From Bacteroidales bacterium (GTDB lineage Bacteria > Bacteroidota > Bacteroidia > Bacteroidales > UBA932): a stretch of 64,000 bases of DNA. Location of the stretch: assembly GCA_017557535.1 (NCBI GenBank), contig JAFYYM010000075.1:27057-91056 (forward strand), in the 5' to 3' direction. Shown here one piece after another: positions 49,705-59,035 of the stretch. The stretch's first letter is position 1. The number at the start of each line of letters is the position of its first letter. The notes below the pieces were generated by a model. The model made no database searches, was not told where the DNA came from, and saw only the letters and a program-made list of their open reading frames with translations. A program made the position numbers and the translations under genes.

Positions 49705-49735
49705 AGCCTGTCCTGTTTTCCAGGGCAGGCTTTTT
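49705..49735 (+). terminator. second terminator downstream of the duplicated tRNA end
   Basis: AGCCTGTCCT/AGGGCAGGCT forms a 10-bp stem with one G-T pair around a 7-base loop, followed by TTTT. It is probably the ancestral terminator of tRNA-Ser. Confidence 0.8.
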
Positions 49736-49749
49736 CGCTTGAATGAGTG

Positions 49750-49780
49750 TTGTTTTCCGGCGGCAAAAACCCTATATTTG
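49750..49780 (+). promoter_or_regulatory. promoter of the DUF5107-TPR gene
   Basis: TTG, 20 bases, TATATTTG. It gives a leader of about 20 bases before the ATG at 49805. Confidence 0.6.
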
Positions 49781-49804
49781 TGTAACCACATAATATACCG
49801 GAGA

Positions 49805-52800
49805 ATGATTAATAAGATACTCGTTTCGTTACCATTAGCTCTGATTCTCTCAGTCTCTTTATCATTCGGCCAACAGGTCACTTTGGAAGTTGAGAAAGAG
49901 ACAATCCCCACTCATCAACTCGGAGCCCCGGAGGTCAATCCCATCTTCTTCACTGGCCGCGTCTACCAAGGAGCGGAAGGTTACATCTATCCCTATCCTT
50001 TGTATGATGTCATCACTGACAAGGTGGTTGACCAGACCTATGAGATCGTCAAGCTGAAGAACAACTACATAAGTCTCGGCATCCTTCCCGAGATCGGTGG
50101 AAGGATTTATCAGGCTGAGGACTTGACGGACAACTACAATTTCTTCTATACCCGGACTGGAATCAAGCCTGCTTTGATCGGTATGCTGGGCGCATGGCTC
50201 TCTGGTGGAGTTGAGTGGGACATTCCTGATCATCACAGGGCCAGCAGCTATATGCTGGTGGATTGGACGACGGAAGACAATCCTGACGGTAGCAAGACTA
50301 TTTGGGTAGGGGAGACCGAACTGAGGCACCGTCTCAAGTGGTCGGTAGGTATAACAATATTCCCCGGCAGTTCCAGGGTCCAGGCCAGTGTGAAGGTGAT
50401 CAATCCCACCCCTATGATCCAGTCGATGCTGTACTGGGCTAATGTCTCGGTTCATTGTGATGAGAACTACCAGGTTATCTTCCCGCCGGACGTGCAATTC
50501 GGTACTGACCATAGCAAGGTGTATTTCACGAGATGGCCTGATGGTCCGGCGAGCCGTTCGGGTTCTGAGGACGTGGATCTTTCCTGGTGGAAGAATTTCA
50601 ATATGGGTTCCCGCTCTATCTTCGCCTGGGGCAGCAGGATGGGTTTCCTGGCGGGATATGACCACGCCAAGGATGCCGGAACCGTTCATGTCGCCAACAG
50701 GTTCCAGGTGCCGGGCAAGAAGTTTTTCCTATGGGGCAATAACCCCACTGGAATGCTTTGGAACAAGATTCTATCTGACGATGACGGCCACTATCTGGAG
50801 CTTATGGTTGGTGGATATTCGGACAACCAGCCAGACTACAGTTGGATAGCTCCCGGTGAGATCCGTGAATTCAAGCAGACCTGGTTTCCAATCAAGGGAA
50901 TCAAAGGTGTGAAGAACGCCACTGAGTTCGCGGCTGTCAATCTCCAGAAACAGGAGAATGGAAAGTGGCTTGTGGGTTACAACGCCTCGATTGACCTGAA
51001 AGGCGCCAAAGTCATTCTCAAAGCCGGGGATAGAATCCTGTTGGAGAAAACGATAGATATCAATCCTGATAAGATATTCATGGAAGAGGTGACCGTCCCG
51101 TCAGGCATTGAAGAAACGGAATTGTACACCGCCCTCCGCGATGCTAAAGGCGAAGTGCTTGTCGATTACAGTCCGGTCAAGGTTGAGAAAGAGGACCTTC
51201 CTCCGGTCATCGACGGAACCAAACCTGTCACCGAATACGAGACCGTCGAGGAATTGTATCTGGCAGGGCTGAGGGTTGACCAGTTCAACAACGCCCGTCT
51301 GGATTACATGGACTTCTACAACGAGGCTCTGAAAAGGGATCCTGGGGACGCCAGGGTCAATATTGAGGTTGGAAAGCACTATATCCGTCAGGCTGATTGG
51401 GCCAAAGCTGAGGAGCATTTATTGAAAGCCAAGGAAAGGCTTGAGCACGATTATACCCGAGCCTTTAATACTGAGGTGGATTATTATCTGGGTTACGTGT
51501 ACCGTATGACCGGGAAGACTGTGGAAGCGGAAGAGAACCTCTGGGCGGCCACATACACACCCGCGTTCAAACATCCTGCATACTATCAGCTCTCGGTAAT
51601 GGCAACAAATTCCGGTGATCTTGAGAAGGCTCTCCAACTGGTTGACGAGGCTCTTCTGACAGGAGCTCATGATTTGCAGGCTCTGACCTTGAAGGCCTAC
51701 CTCCTACGAAAATCAGGAAGGAAAGAAGAAGCCTTGGGAGTGATCAGGACCATAAAAGGCATCGATCCGCTCGACTACTGGAGCGAATTCGAGAGGAGCC
51801 TTATCGATAACGGTAACCTCTCCTTCCTCGCGGGGACTCGTCCTAGACGCAGCGAAGGGATAATCGCTGTCCAGGAACTCCTTGAAGTGGTTAGCGACTA
51901 CTTGACGCTTGGCGATAACGAGGCTGCCCTGGCCGTCATTGACGAGGCTATCAAGGTTGGTAGTCCTTTCTCTGATTATCCTTTAGTCCACCTATATAGG
52001 GCATACCTCACTGGCGATCCGGCTGATATCACCACGGCGATCTCCTTGAGCCCTGAGAACAATTTCCCTTTCCGTGTAGAGGAGGTGGAGATCCTCGAGA
52101 CTCTCGAGCGGAAGTATCCCAATGACAGCAAGATACCTTATTATCTCGGGAATTTGCTTTATTATCTGGGACAGAAAGAACGGGGTCTGGATGAATGGCA
52201 CAAATCCGTAAGCCTTGACCCTTCATTCTCGCTCGCTTGCCGCAATGTAGGCTTTGGTGAGGGACAGAAAGGCAATTACGAAAAGGCTGTAGAGTATTAT
52301 GATATGGCTATAAAGGCGGATCCTTCAGATCCTATGCTATTCACGGAATCTGACAAACTTTGCGAGAAGGCTGGGATGGATGCCAAGGCTCGTCTGAAGA
52401 GGCTGGAACGTAACCTGCCCACAGTCATGAAGCACGATGACGCCGTGATGAGGCTGCTCCAGGTATATAATGACACCGGCAACTACGATAAAGCCATTAA
52501 GATTATGAATGACAGGCACTTCCATCTTTGGGAAGGTGGAGGTCAGATCCATAATATCTATGTCGCGTCTCACATCCTCAAGGGGCAGTCATATCTCGAC
52601 AAGAAGAAATACGACAAGGCCCTCAAAGAGTTTGAGCTCGCGACTTTATATCCGGTTAACCTGGAGGTTCCGGCCCCTGCCGGTAAGAAGGTGACCTTGG
52701 AATCCATGATCCAGGAAATGCAGGACGAGCTGGACGACGACTATGCGAAGTTCGGCGAGGATGACAAGGCCGCTACCCAGAAACGTATTCAGGAATACCG

Positions 52801-52831
52801 GAAACTATTGGAAATCATTAAGGGACGCTGA
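49805..52831 (+). CDS. DUF5107 and TPR-repeat exported protein
   Basis: This 1008-residue protein has a signal peptide (SLPLALILSVSLSFGQQ). Residues 40-430 form the DUF5107 domain, a galactose-mutarotase-like beta-sandwich with ILPEIGGRIYQ and the GVEWDIPDHHR block. Residues 480-1000 are tetratricopeptide repeats (EALKRDPGDARVNIEVGKHY and others). These proteins occur in Bacteroidetes carbohydrate regions and are thought to bind or process glycans; no activity is established to my knowledge. The open frame extends 61 codons upstream, but that covers the tRNA/insert region, so the ATG at 49805 is chosen. Confidence 0.88.
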   Translation: MINKILVSLPLALILSVSLSFGQQVTLEVEKETIPTHQLGAPEVNPIFFTGRVYQGAEGYIYPYPLYDVITDKVVDQTYEIVKLKNNYISLGILPEIGGRIYQAEDLTDNYNFFYTRTGIKPALIGMLGAWLSGGVEWDIPDHHRASSYMLVDWTTEDNPDGSKTIWVGETELRHRLKWSVGITIFPGSSRVQASVKVINPTPMIQSMLYWANVSVHCDENYQVIFPPDVQFGTDHSKVYFTRWPDGPASRSGSEDVDLSWWKNFNMGSRSIFAWGSRMGFLAGYDHAKDAGTVHVANRFQVPGKKFFLWGNNPTGMLWNKILSDDDGHYLELMVGGYSDNQPDYSWIAPGEIREFKQTWFPIKGIKGVKNATEFAAVNLQKQENGKWLVGYNASIDLKGAKVILKAGDRILLEKTIDINPDKIFMEEVTVPSGIEETELYTALRDAKGEVLVDYSPVKVEKEDLPPVIDGTKPVTEYETVEELYLAGLRVDQFNNARLDYMDFYNEALKRDPGDARVNIEVGKHYIRQADWAKAEEHLLKAKERLEHDYTRAFNTEVDYYLGYVYRMTGKTVEAEENLWAATYTPAFKHPAYYQLSVMATNSGDLEKALQLVDEALLTGAHDLQALTLKAYLLRKSGRKEEALGVIRTIKGIDPLDYWSEFERSLIDNGNLSFLAGTRPRRSEGIIAVQELLEVVSDYLTLGDNEAALAVIDEAIKVGSPFSDYPLVHLYRAYLTGDPADITTAISLSPENNFPFRVEEVEILETLERKYPNDSKIPYYLGNLLYYLGQKERGLDEWHKSVSLDPSFSLACRNVGFGEGQKGNYEKAVEYYDMAIKADPSDPMLFTESDKLCEKAGMDAKARLKRLERNLPTVMKHDDAVMRLLQVYNDTGNYDKAIKIMNDRHFHLWEGGGQIHNIYVASHILKGQSYLDKKKYDKALKEFELATLYPVNLEVPAPAGKKVTLESMIQEMQDELDDDYAKFGEDDKAATQKRIQEYRKLLEIIKGR

Positions 52832-52842
52832 TAATCCCAGAA

Positions 52843-54162
52843 CTAGAATATATAATTCAACCCGATGTTGATGCCTATGTTGCCGTCGTTGGGATCAAGG
52901 CATTTACCAACCTCGAAGTTGATGTTAAAGTTCTGGTTCATGATGAAATGCAGGCCGATACCAGCGCTGGTGTGGAGCTTCTCAGCGTTCTTTGTGTAGA
53001 AATCTGAGGCGGTGTAGTTCTTCCCGTCAACGCTAGCCATGACAGTATTGTCTTTGAGCAGGCTTTCCATCTGTTCTTTCCTGTAGGGGCTCACCACCAT
53101 TCCGGCATCGAAGAACGGGTTGGTGGCGATTGTCCAGTTCTGGTTGATCCAGCGGAACTTAGCGAAGCTCCATCTGAGTTCCACATTGGACCAGGCGTAA
53201 CTGTTGCCCTGGAGGCGGTTGTAAACTGTACCGCGGACCGTGCAGGTCGATCCAAGTCCTTCCGGCCTGATCTGCTTGAGGTTGATGGTCTGGATTGTCT
53301 GGAGAAGATAATATGGCGCATTGCCGGCTATCTGTCCTTGATAGGCGAGGTGATAGCCGAGAACAAGGCGATCCGACACCAAGGGGAAGAACTGTTTCCA
53401 GTGGGCAGCCAGTTTGAGGTAGCTGTTGTCATGCTTGGAGATGAAATCCGGCGAGCCGAACGCATAGATCTCAAGGTTCGATCCTCTTGTCGGGTTGTTC
53501 TCATGGTCACGGGTGTCATAGACGAAACCACCCTTGAATTCAAGGTGCTTTCCTCCGGTCATCTCCTTCACGGGAATCACGTTATGGATGACATATAGGT
53601 CGTACAGGGAAAGGTCCGTCTTCGGGTCGAGTGACTTGTTCTGGGCGTGACCGGTGCGGATATCATAGAAAGTCACTCCTCCGGCCCATCCCCAGGCGCT
53701 GTCGCCGAATTTCCCTTGAAGCACAACGGCGCTACGGAGGATATCCCTCTGCATCAGGTAAATGCCCTTACCGTCAGTAATCTTGTCTAGTTCAGGTACA
53801 TATAGGGAAGAGGCGCCGTTGAAGCCATAAAAGTTATCTGTCTTATTTCCGAAATATGAAAGGTCGACGGAAAGCCTGGCACCTGGAATAACGTATTTGC
53901 TGTCGAAAAAGGCGTGATACACTGAATTGCCCTTGGAATACCAGGAAGCCTCCACGTTGGCTTTCCATATATAGTCGGGATAAGTCGAACCGTCTCCGTA
54001 CCAATAAATGTCGGTGAGCGCTCCATAGTGCCATCCGAGGTCGGATGAGTAGCCGACGGCGGGAAGGGGACCGAAATTCAGGCCTGTTTTAGCGACTTCT
54101 TGAGCGAGTGATGAGAGGGTGCAGCCAATCATCAGGACGGCTGCCAGAAACATCTTCTTCAT
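52843..54162 (-). CDS. Omp85/BamA-superfamily outer-membrane barrel protein without visible POTRA domains
   Basis: This 439-residue protein has a signal peptide (about 1-20) and a beta-barrel region with the bacterial surface antigen signature: CTVRGTVYNRLQGNSYAWSNVELRW resembles the RGY-containing L6 loop and the following strand, and the chain ends in GINIGLNYIF. It is too short for BamA and shows no POTRA repeats, resembling the stand-alone barrels of the TamA/patatin-associated type. Its ATG overlaps the acyltransferase stop by ATGA, so the two are translated together. A role in lipid or protein insertion at the outer membrane is only inferred. Confidence 0.78.
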   Translation of the reverse strand: MKKMFLAAVLMIGCTLSSLAQEVAKTGLNFGPLPAVGYSSDLGWHYGALTDIYWYGDGSTYPDYIWKANVEASWYSKGNSVYHAFFDSKYVIPGARLSVDLSYFGNKTDNFYGFNGASSLYVPELDKITDGKGIYLMQRDILRSAVVLQGKFGDSAWGWAGGVTFYDIRTGHAQNKSLDPKTDLSLYDLYVIHNVIPVKEMTGGKHLEFKGGFVYDTRDHENNPTRGSNLEIYAFGSPDFISKHDNSYLKLAAHWKQFFPLVSDRLVLGYHLAYQGQIAGNAPYYLLQTIQTINLKQIRPEGLGSTCTVRGTVYNRLQGNSYAWSNVELRWSFAKFRWINQNWTIATNPFFDAGMVVSPYRKEQMESLLKDNTVMASVDGKNYTASDFYTKNAEKLHTSAGIGLHFIMNQNFNINFEVGKCLDPNDGNIGINIGLNYIF

Positions 54163-55406
54163 ATCGATTGAGTTTGATTTGTCAGTGAAATGGTCATGGC
54201 CTTTTCAGAAAGCCGGAAGTATGTGTTTTTCAGGTCTTTATGCGTGAAATACAAGCGTATGTCCGAAAGGAGGACACGGCCTCTTTCCAGGGCCTCATAG
54301 AACACCCTATGCGAGAGGATTGCCAGGAAGAAAGCTACGATGGCAATCGTCAGTGGCAGGAACATGAAAAATACCAGTGCCCAGATAAGTAACATCAAAG
54401 GGGTCATGGCGAACTTCACCCCGAAGCATGCCGTGCGCGTGAAGGCCTTGTCTTTCAGCCCTCTGATAATCCATGAAGACAGGAGCCACATCGGAGCTGT
54501 CGCTATTGCGGCGAACAGGATTATTGGTGACAGGGCGAGACCTAATAGAACCTTGCCAATAATACGGAAGCCCTTGCTTCCTCTGCTAAAAGACCAGGAA
54601 GAGAGCATCGCGGCTTTTCTTTCCCGCTCAAAACCAGCGGCTTCCGTGATGAGATTCCTATCTGCTGAGATTGCCGACTCCCTGTTCCCGATTTTAGCCA
54701 GGGACCATCTTCCCTCATAGGACTCATCATCCGGAAGGCAGGTGATAAGCCCGGAAATCCGTTCGCGGAGCAAGTCAAGAAGTTCCCTGTAAAGCCGTCC
54801 TTCCTTAGCCCCTGGACGTGATGAGACGAATCCGGTCACATCTATGGCCTCTCCGTAACGGATTGATACAGGTGTACGGGGACGGAAGTAATCCTGATAC
54901 TCGATGCCTGTCGGAACTATGTAGACCTTCTTGCGTCCGGAGAAACGCTGGTTGGCGAGCAAGGCGATGCGGGCGATGCCTTTCTTCAGTGGAAGGAGGG
55001 AGTGCATGGCCCGGTGGGTGCCTTCGCAGAACATGCAGTATTTCATCCCATGGTCGAGGCAATCCACCACCTCCTCCATAGTCTGATGGTTGCGTAGCAC
55101 TTCGCTTGCTCCATCCCTTGCGCGAGGAAGCGGCACTATGCGTAGGAAACGTAACAGCTTGTTGACGAACGGCTTCCGGAAGATGTCCGCTCTTGCCCCA
55201 AACAAGGTCGCCTCTTTATGGTCCTGCAATATGACGAGAGCGTCCATCAAAGTGTTGCAATGATTGGGCGCGAATATGACAGCACCGTCGGTGGGAATAT
55301 TATCTTTGCCTTCGGAAGAGATGTCACTGAACATGCCACGGATAGCCGTGTCGGTCCAGAGCCTGCCGCATGAATACTTCCAATCCCTTTCGTAGAGCTT
55401 ACCCAT
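54159..55406 (-). CDS. 1-acyl-glycerol-3-phosphate acyltransferase-like protein
   Basis: This 415-residue protein has a PlsC-type domain in residues 35-225, with NHCNTLMDA (His49 and Asp55, the family-specific HX5D spacing rather than HX4D) and FCEGTHRAMHSL as the second motif. Residues 280-400 contain two or three transmembrane helices. These transferases acylate glycerol-phosphate or other lipid acceptors at the inner membrane; substrate is unknown. It lies between the BASS symporter (5 bp gap) and the Omp85-like barrel (4 bp overlap). Confidence 0.85.
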   Translation of the reverse strand: MGKLYERDWKYSCGRLWTDTAIRGMFSDISSEGKDNIPTDGAVIFAPNHCNTLMDALVILQDHKEATLFGARADIFRKPFVNKLLRFLRIVPLPRARDGASEVLRNHQTMEEVVDCLDHGMKYCMFCEGTHRAMHSLLPLKKGIARIALLANQRFSGRKKVYIVPTGIEYQDYFRPRTPVSIRYGEAIDVTGFVSSRPGAKEGRLYRELLDLLRERISGLITCLPDDESYEGRWSLAKIGNRESAISADRNLITEAAGFERERKAAMLSSWSFSRGSKGFRIIGKVLLGLALSPIILFAAIATAPMWLLSSWIIRGLKDKAFTRTACFGVKFAMTPLMLLIWALVFFMFLPLTIAIVAFFLAILSHRVFYEALERGRVLLSDIRLYFTHKDLKNTYFRLSEKAMTISLTNQTQSI

Positions 55407-55411
55407 ACCTT

Positions 55412-56362
55412 CTACTCAGACCTTTTGTCTTTTAGATTGAAAACAGTCGACACTGTGAGTCCTGAGATGATATGCCATATTCCCCACCAAGCCGTGATCA
55501 CAAGCATCCCGCCGTGGGGAGGGAAGCCTGCGAAGATGGATGTGCCGAGAAGCAGCACAAGACCCAGTCCAGAGTTCTGGATTCCTGTCTCAATGGTGAG
55601 GGTTCTGCGATCCTTTTCAGGCACCTTGAATACTGTTCCTATGCTGAATCCGATGCAAAGGGCAAGCAGGTTGTGTATGAGGACCACAATGAATATGTAT
55701 TTGACGCACTTCAGGAAAGCGTCCAGGTTTCCGGCGAATGAAAGGATCACCATTGCGATGAAAAACAGTATTGAGGCCCATTGGAAGGGCTTTTTCAGTT
55801 TCTCGGAAAGATTCGGGAAGAACCTCGCGCAAAGAATTCCAAGGGTGAGTGGGATGCCCAGCAGGATGAATATTGTCTTGAACACATCCCAGAGGGGGAT
55901 TACAAGTGTGGGTACCTCACTTGCCACGTTGGAGGTATGTAGGTACAGGTTACCCCAAATAAAAAAATTAGCCGGGGTGAGGAGAACCGCCAGGGCGGTG
56001 CTTATGGCTGTCAGGGACACCGACAACTCGATGTTAGCCTTAGACAGCGATGACATGAAATTGGATATATTCCCCCCTGGGCAGGAGGCGACCAGAATCA
56101 TTCCAAGTCCCATCATGGGAGATATCCAGTTGCCCAGAACCAAGGCCAGAAGGAAGGTAAACGCCGGCAGCAAGATCAGCTGACAGGTCATTCCGAGCAA
56201 CACCGACTTGGGTTTCTTGAATACATCAACGAATATCTGGGGCTTGATTCCCAGGGCGACCCCGAACATGACGAAGGCCAGCACGATATTTATCGTGTTC
56301 ATTCCACCTGCGTTCAATGTCACGTCAATCTTGTCTATTTGGGCTGCGATTTCTGTAGTCAT
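55412..56362 (-). CDS. bile acid:sodium symporter (BASS) family transporter
   Basis: This 316-residue protein has about ten helices and the BASS motifs: NIVLAFVMFGVALGI near the start, MILVASCPGGNISNFMSSL with the sodium/substrate-binding crossover and GIQNSGLGLVLLLGTSIF in the second half. The family transports bile acids, pantoate, and organic or sulphonated anions with Na+. Bile acid transport is not implied by sequence alone. It is preceded by a secreted esterase gene (8 bp gap) and followed by the acyltransferase, so it belongs to a compact four-gene operon. Confidence 0.9.
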   Translation of the reverse strand: MTTEIAAQIDKIDVTLNAGGMNTINIVLAFVMFGVALGIKPQIFVDVFKKPKSVLLGMTCQLILLPAFTFLLALVLGNWISPMMGLGMILVASCPGGNISNFMSSLSKANIELSVSLTAISTALAVLLTPANFFIWGNLYLHTSNVASEVPTLVIPLWDVFKTIFILLGIPLTLGILCARFFPNLSEKLKKPFQWASILFFIAMVILSFAGNLDAFLKCVKYIFIVVLIHNLLALCIGFSIGTVFKVPEKDRRTLTIETGIQNSGLGLVLLLGTSIFAGFPPHGGMLVITAWWGIWHIISGLTVSTVFNLKDKRSE

Positions 56363-56370
56363 AGTTGTGA

Positions 56371-57303
56371 TTATTTATAGATATCTCCCATTGATATGGC
56401 ACCCCAAGAGGGCAGGGATGCGTCGTCAACTATAGCGTCGATCCTTTTGACATTGCCGGACATGACGCAGTTCTCCAGGAAAGCCTTTTCCAGGGACCAG
56501 AGAGCGACATGATAAGCCGCCACATCATGGGTTCTGTCTTTGAAACGGTATATGCAATGGGGATATCCCTTTTTGTCCAGCTTCTGGGCGATGAAGTCGC
56601 TGCCCCACAGCCCTTTACCCATAAAGCCGAGATGGCGATAAGCCACAGCTTGATCGGCTGTACCGTGAAAAAGCAGCATGGGGCAGGGAGGGGTGTCAAA
56701 TGATGGCGCTCCATTCGTGCTGATTATGGCTCCCGCGAATGATATGGCTCCCTTGAAGGTGAATCCATCAGGAAGACCTTCCGTTTTTCCATGCGCGATA
56801 TCGTAAACGGAGGCGAGTGTGATTATGGCTCCTGCGGAGCTCCCGGCAAGGACGAGGTTATCGGTGTCTATTCCAAGACGATCCTCATACTTGGCAAGGT
56901 AGGACACGGCTGAGAACACATCTTCCACTCCCACCTGCTGGGAGAGCTTGAAGCGATCGACAGATTTAAAGGCTCCGATTAATCCTTTTCCGACCTTGTA
57001 CCCTTTCATTCCAAGCCTATAGTCAATTGTGACAACGGCATATCCGTCATCATTCAACAGCTTGAACCACTTGCGAGTGAAATCATCCGCACGTTGTCCC
57101 ATCAGGAAACCTCCACCGAACACGTACATTATGGTCGGTTTTTGAATGTCTCCGAAAGTGGTTTGCGCACCTTCCGAAGGACGGAATATGTCCATATACA
57201 AGGAACAGGTGTCCCGCTCGGCGAAGATATATGTCTCCTGGGCACGAAGGGCGTACCCGGCGGTGATTGAGGCGAGAATCAGAGTGAATAGGAACCTTCT
57301 CAT
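56371..57303 (-). CDS. secreted carboxylesterase/lipase of the alpha/beta-hydrolase (BD-FAE/HSL-like) type
   Basis: This 310-residue protein has a signal peptide (about 1-21). The oxyanion-hole motif VFGGGFLMG replaces the usual HGGG, the nucleophile is in AGSSAGAIITLAS, the acid in HGTADQAVAY and the histidine in DRTHDVAAYH. This is the pattern of exported esterases working on acyl groups of glycans or lipids. It is the first gene of the esterase-BASS-acyltransferase-Omp85 operon, from a promoter at 57319. Confidence 0.85.
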   Translation of the reverse strand: MRRFLFTLILASITAGYALRAQETYIFAERDTCSLYMDIFRPSEGAQTTFGDIQKPTIMYVFGGGFLMGQRADDFTRKWFKLLNDDGYAVVTIDYRLGMKGYKVGKGLIGAFKSVDRFKLSQQVGVEDVFSAVSYLAKYEDRLGIDTDNLVLAGSSAGAIITLASVYDIAHGKTEGLPDGFTFKGAISFAGAIISTNGAPSFDTPPCPMLLFHGTADQAVAYRHLGFMGKGLWGSDFIAQKLDKKGYPHCIYRFKDRTHDVAAYHVALWSLEKAFLENCVMSGNVKRIDAIVDDASLPSWGAISMGDIYK

Positions 57304-57318
57304 GTATGGTTATTTATG

Positions 57319-57326
57319 CAAAAATA
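57319..57326 (-). promoter_or_regulatory. -7 box for the esterase-BASS operon
   Basis: TATTTTTG on the minus strand lies 15 bases before the ATG. Confidence 0.45.
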
Positions 57327-57338
57327 ATAATAAAGGCT

Positions 57339-57346
57339 TATATTTG
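57339..57346 (+). promoter_or_regulatory. -7 box for the DUF3863 gene
   Basis: TATATTTG lies 21 bases before the ATG at 57368, divergent from the esterase promoter. Confidence 0.45.
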
Positions 57347-57367
57347 AAGTAAATAACCATAAAACGT

Positions 57368-59035
57368 ATGTCACGTCATCTTCAGGCCTTTGTTTTTATT
57401 GTGGCTTTCTCTTGCTGCCTGCTAGGCTGCGCAGTGGGTGATCCTGCCACCTCCACACCCCGGATCGTCAATATCATCAATTTCATCCGATACACGGAGC
57501 CTCGGAGCGATGAAGTCACAGAAGAAGTTCTATATCAGACAGTTGTCTCTCAGGCTGAAGATTTGCGCTCAAAGGATTTGATCGGAACATATCTTCTGCA
57601 ATATGACGCCCTTATCTATCCTCCCTACCAGGAGCTTATGAAGGAGGAGAAGGCTCGCGGTTGCGAGATCGGAGCTTGGTGGGAGATTACCCAGCCTCAT
57701 GTCGAAGCCGCCGGAATCGCATGGAGGGGACGTTTCCCGTGGGATTGGCATGCCCATGTGGACTTCTCAGTTGGCTATACCCAAACTGAACGCGAGAACC
57801 TTGTTGACGTCTATATGGATAAGTTCAAGGAGATATTCGGTGAGTATCCCAAGTCTGTCGGATCATGGTTCATCGATTCAGGCACACTGGAATATCTCTA
57901 CGAAAAGTACTCTATTGAGTCCTCTTGCATGTGTAAGGATCAAGTCGGAACAGACGGGTATACCCTCTGGGGAGGGTATTGGAACGGTGCCTTCTATCCG
58001 AGTCGCCAGAATGGTTATATGCCCGCCCAGACCGTTGAGGGAGCGATTCCTGTGCCTGTTTTCAGGATGCTCGGAAGCGACCCGATTCATCAGTATGAAG
58101 CCACGGTCGGGGGAGGAGTCCAAAGTGTCGAGTCCCTTGAGCCTGTTTATGAGGGAGGTGGAGGCAATCCCAAGTGGATAGACTGGTTCTTCAGGATGTT
58201 CACAAAGGAGCCTCATATGGGCTACAATTATGTCCAGGTGGGCCAAGAGAACTCTTTCACATGGGCGAATATGGCCAAGGGGTTTGTGACCCAGACACAA
58301 AAACTGAAGGAAATGGCCGCCAAGGGAGAGGTCAGGATAGAGACGCTAGGGGAGACAGGGCGTTGGTTTAAGAAAGAGTATGCCACGACACCTCCCACCA
58401 GCGTTATTGTGACAGAGGATCCATGGGATGGTGGCCTGAAAACCCTATGGTTCAATAGCAGGAACTGGAGAGCGAATATTCTCTGGGATGCCGAAGGATT
58501 GAAGTTCAGGGATATACATCTCTTCGACGAGACCATCCGATCCGAGTATCGGGACCATCCGGACACGCTTCCTGTTTTCCGTTATGAGACCCTTCCTCTG
58601 GTCGATGGTTGTCTTTGGAGCTCTTCGGACAATATGGCGGGTCTCCGGCTGGTTGCTCCCGGGTTTAATGGGAGTGACCCTGTTTTCAGTTCTGATAATG
58701 CCTGCCAGACTATCGTTTGGACTTCAGTTGACGGGAAGGCGAAGTTCATCATAAGGCTTACTGAAAATGATGTCAGGATTGAATCCAAGGCTGCCAATGA
58801 CTGGTGCTTTGAACTCAACGCCATGCCAGGGAAAGACCTTCCTTTTGATGCCATAACCCCTTCATTGATAAAGGCTTCCGCACAGGATAGGGAATACGGG
58901 ATCGCCATTTCGGAGGGTTCCGCTGAGGACATCCGAAAAGAAAACCCGGGAAAAGTCTTCCGGCTTGTCCCGAGTCAAAAAGGTGTGCTCGAATTCTCCT
59001 TTACCCTTAAGGAAGCTCCTTCACGGGGAAAGTGA
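57368..59035 (+). CDS. DUF3863/DUF3864 lipoprotein
   Basis: This 555-residue protein has a lipobox LLGC (lipidation at Cys21). It matches a two-part Bacteroidetes family of unknown function, DUF3863 (about 35-395) followed by DUF3864 (about 395-550). Visible blocks are INFIRYTEPR at the start, GAWWEITQPHVEAAG, FPWDWHAHVDFSVGYTQ and SVGSWFIDSGTLEYL; acidic and aromatic residues at strand ends suggest a TIM-barrel hydrolase, but that is inference. It is a single transcription unit whose last 29 bases overlap the convergent VanX-like gene. Confidence 0.8.
   Translation: MSRHLQAFVFIVAFSCCLLGCAVGDPATSTPRIVNIINFIRYTEPRSDEVTEEVLYQTVVSQAEDLRSKDLIGTYLLQYDALIYPPYQELMKEEKARGCEIGAWWEITQPHVEAAGIAWRGRFPWDWHAHVDFSVGYTQTERENLVDVYMDKFKEIFGEYPKSVGSWFIDSGTLEYLYEKYSIESSCMCKDQVGTDGYTLWGGYWNGAFYPSRQNGYMPAQTVEGAIPVPVFRMLGSDPIHQYEATVGGGVQSVESLEPVYEGGGGNPKWIDWFFRMFTKEPHMGYNYVQVGQENSFTWANMAKGFVTQTQKLKEMAAKGEVRIETLGETGRWFKKEYATTPPTSVIVTEDPWDGGLKTLWFNSRNWRANILWDAEGLKFRDIHLFDETIRSEYRDHPDTLPVFRYETLPLVDGCLWSSSDNMAGLRLVAPGFNGSDPVFSSDNACQTIVWTSVDGKAKFIIRLTENDVRIESKAANDWCFELNAMPGKDLPFDAITPSLIKASAQDREYGIAISEGSAEDIRKENPGKVFRLVPSQKGVLEFSFTLKEAPSRGK

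Noticed and set aside
49622-49804. An upstream extension of the DUF5107 gene by 61 codons
   Set aside because: The extension crosses the duplicated tRNA-Ser end, a terminator and the gene's own promoter, and adds a cysteine/arginine-rich tail before a good signal peptide.
55412-56362. Bile acid uptake as the certain function of the BASS protein
   Set aside because: The family carries many anions, and there is no bile salt hydrolase in the window.
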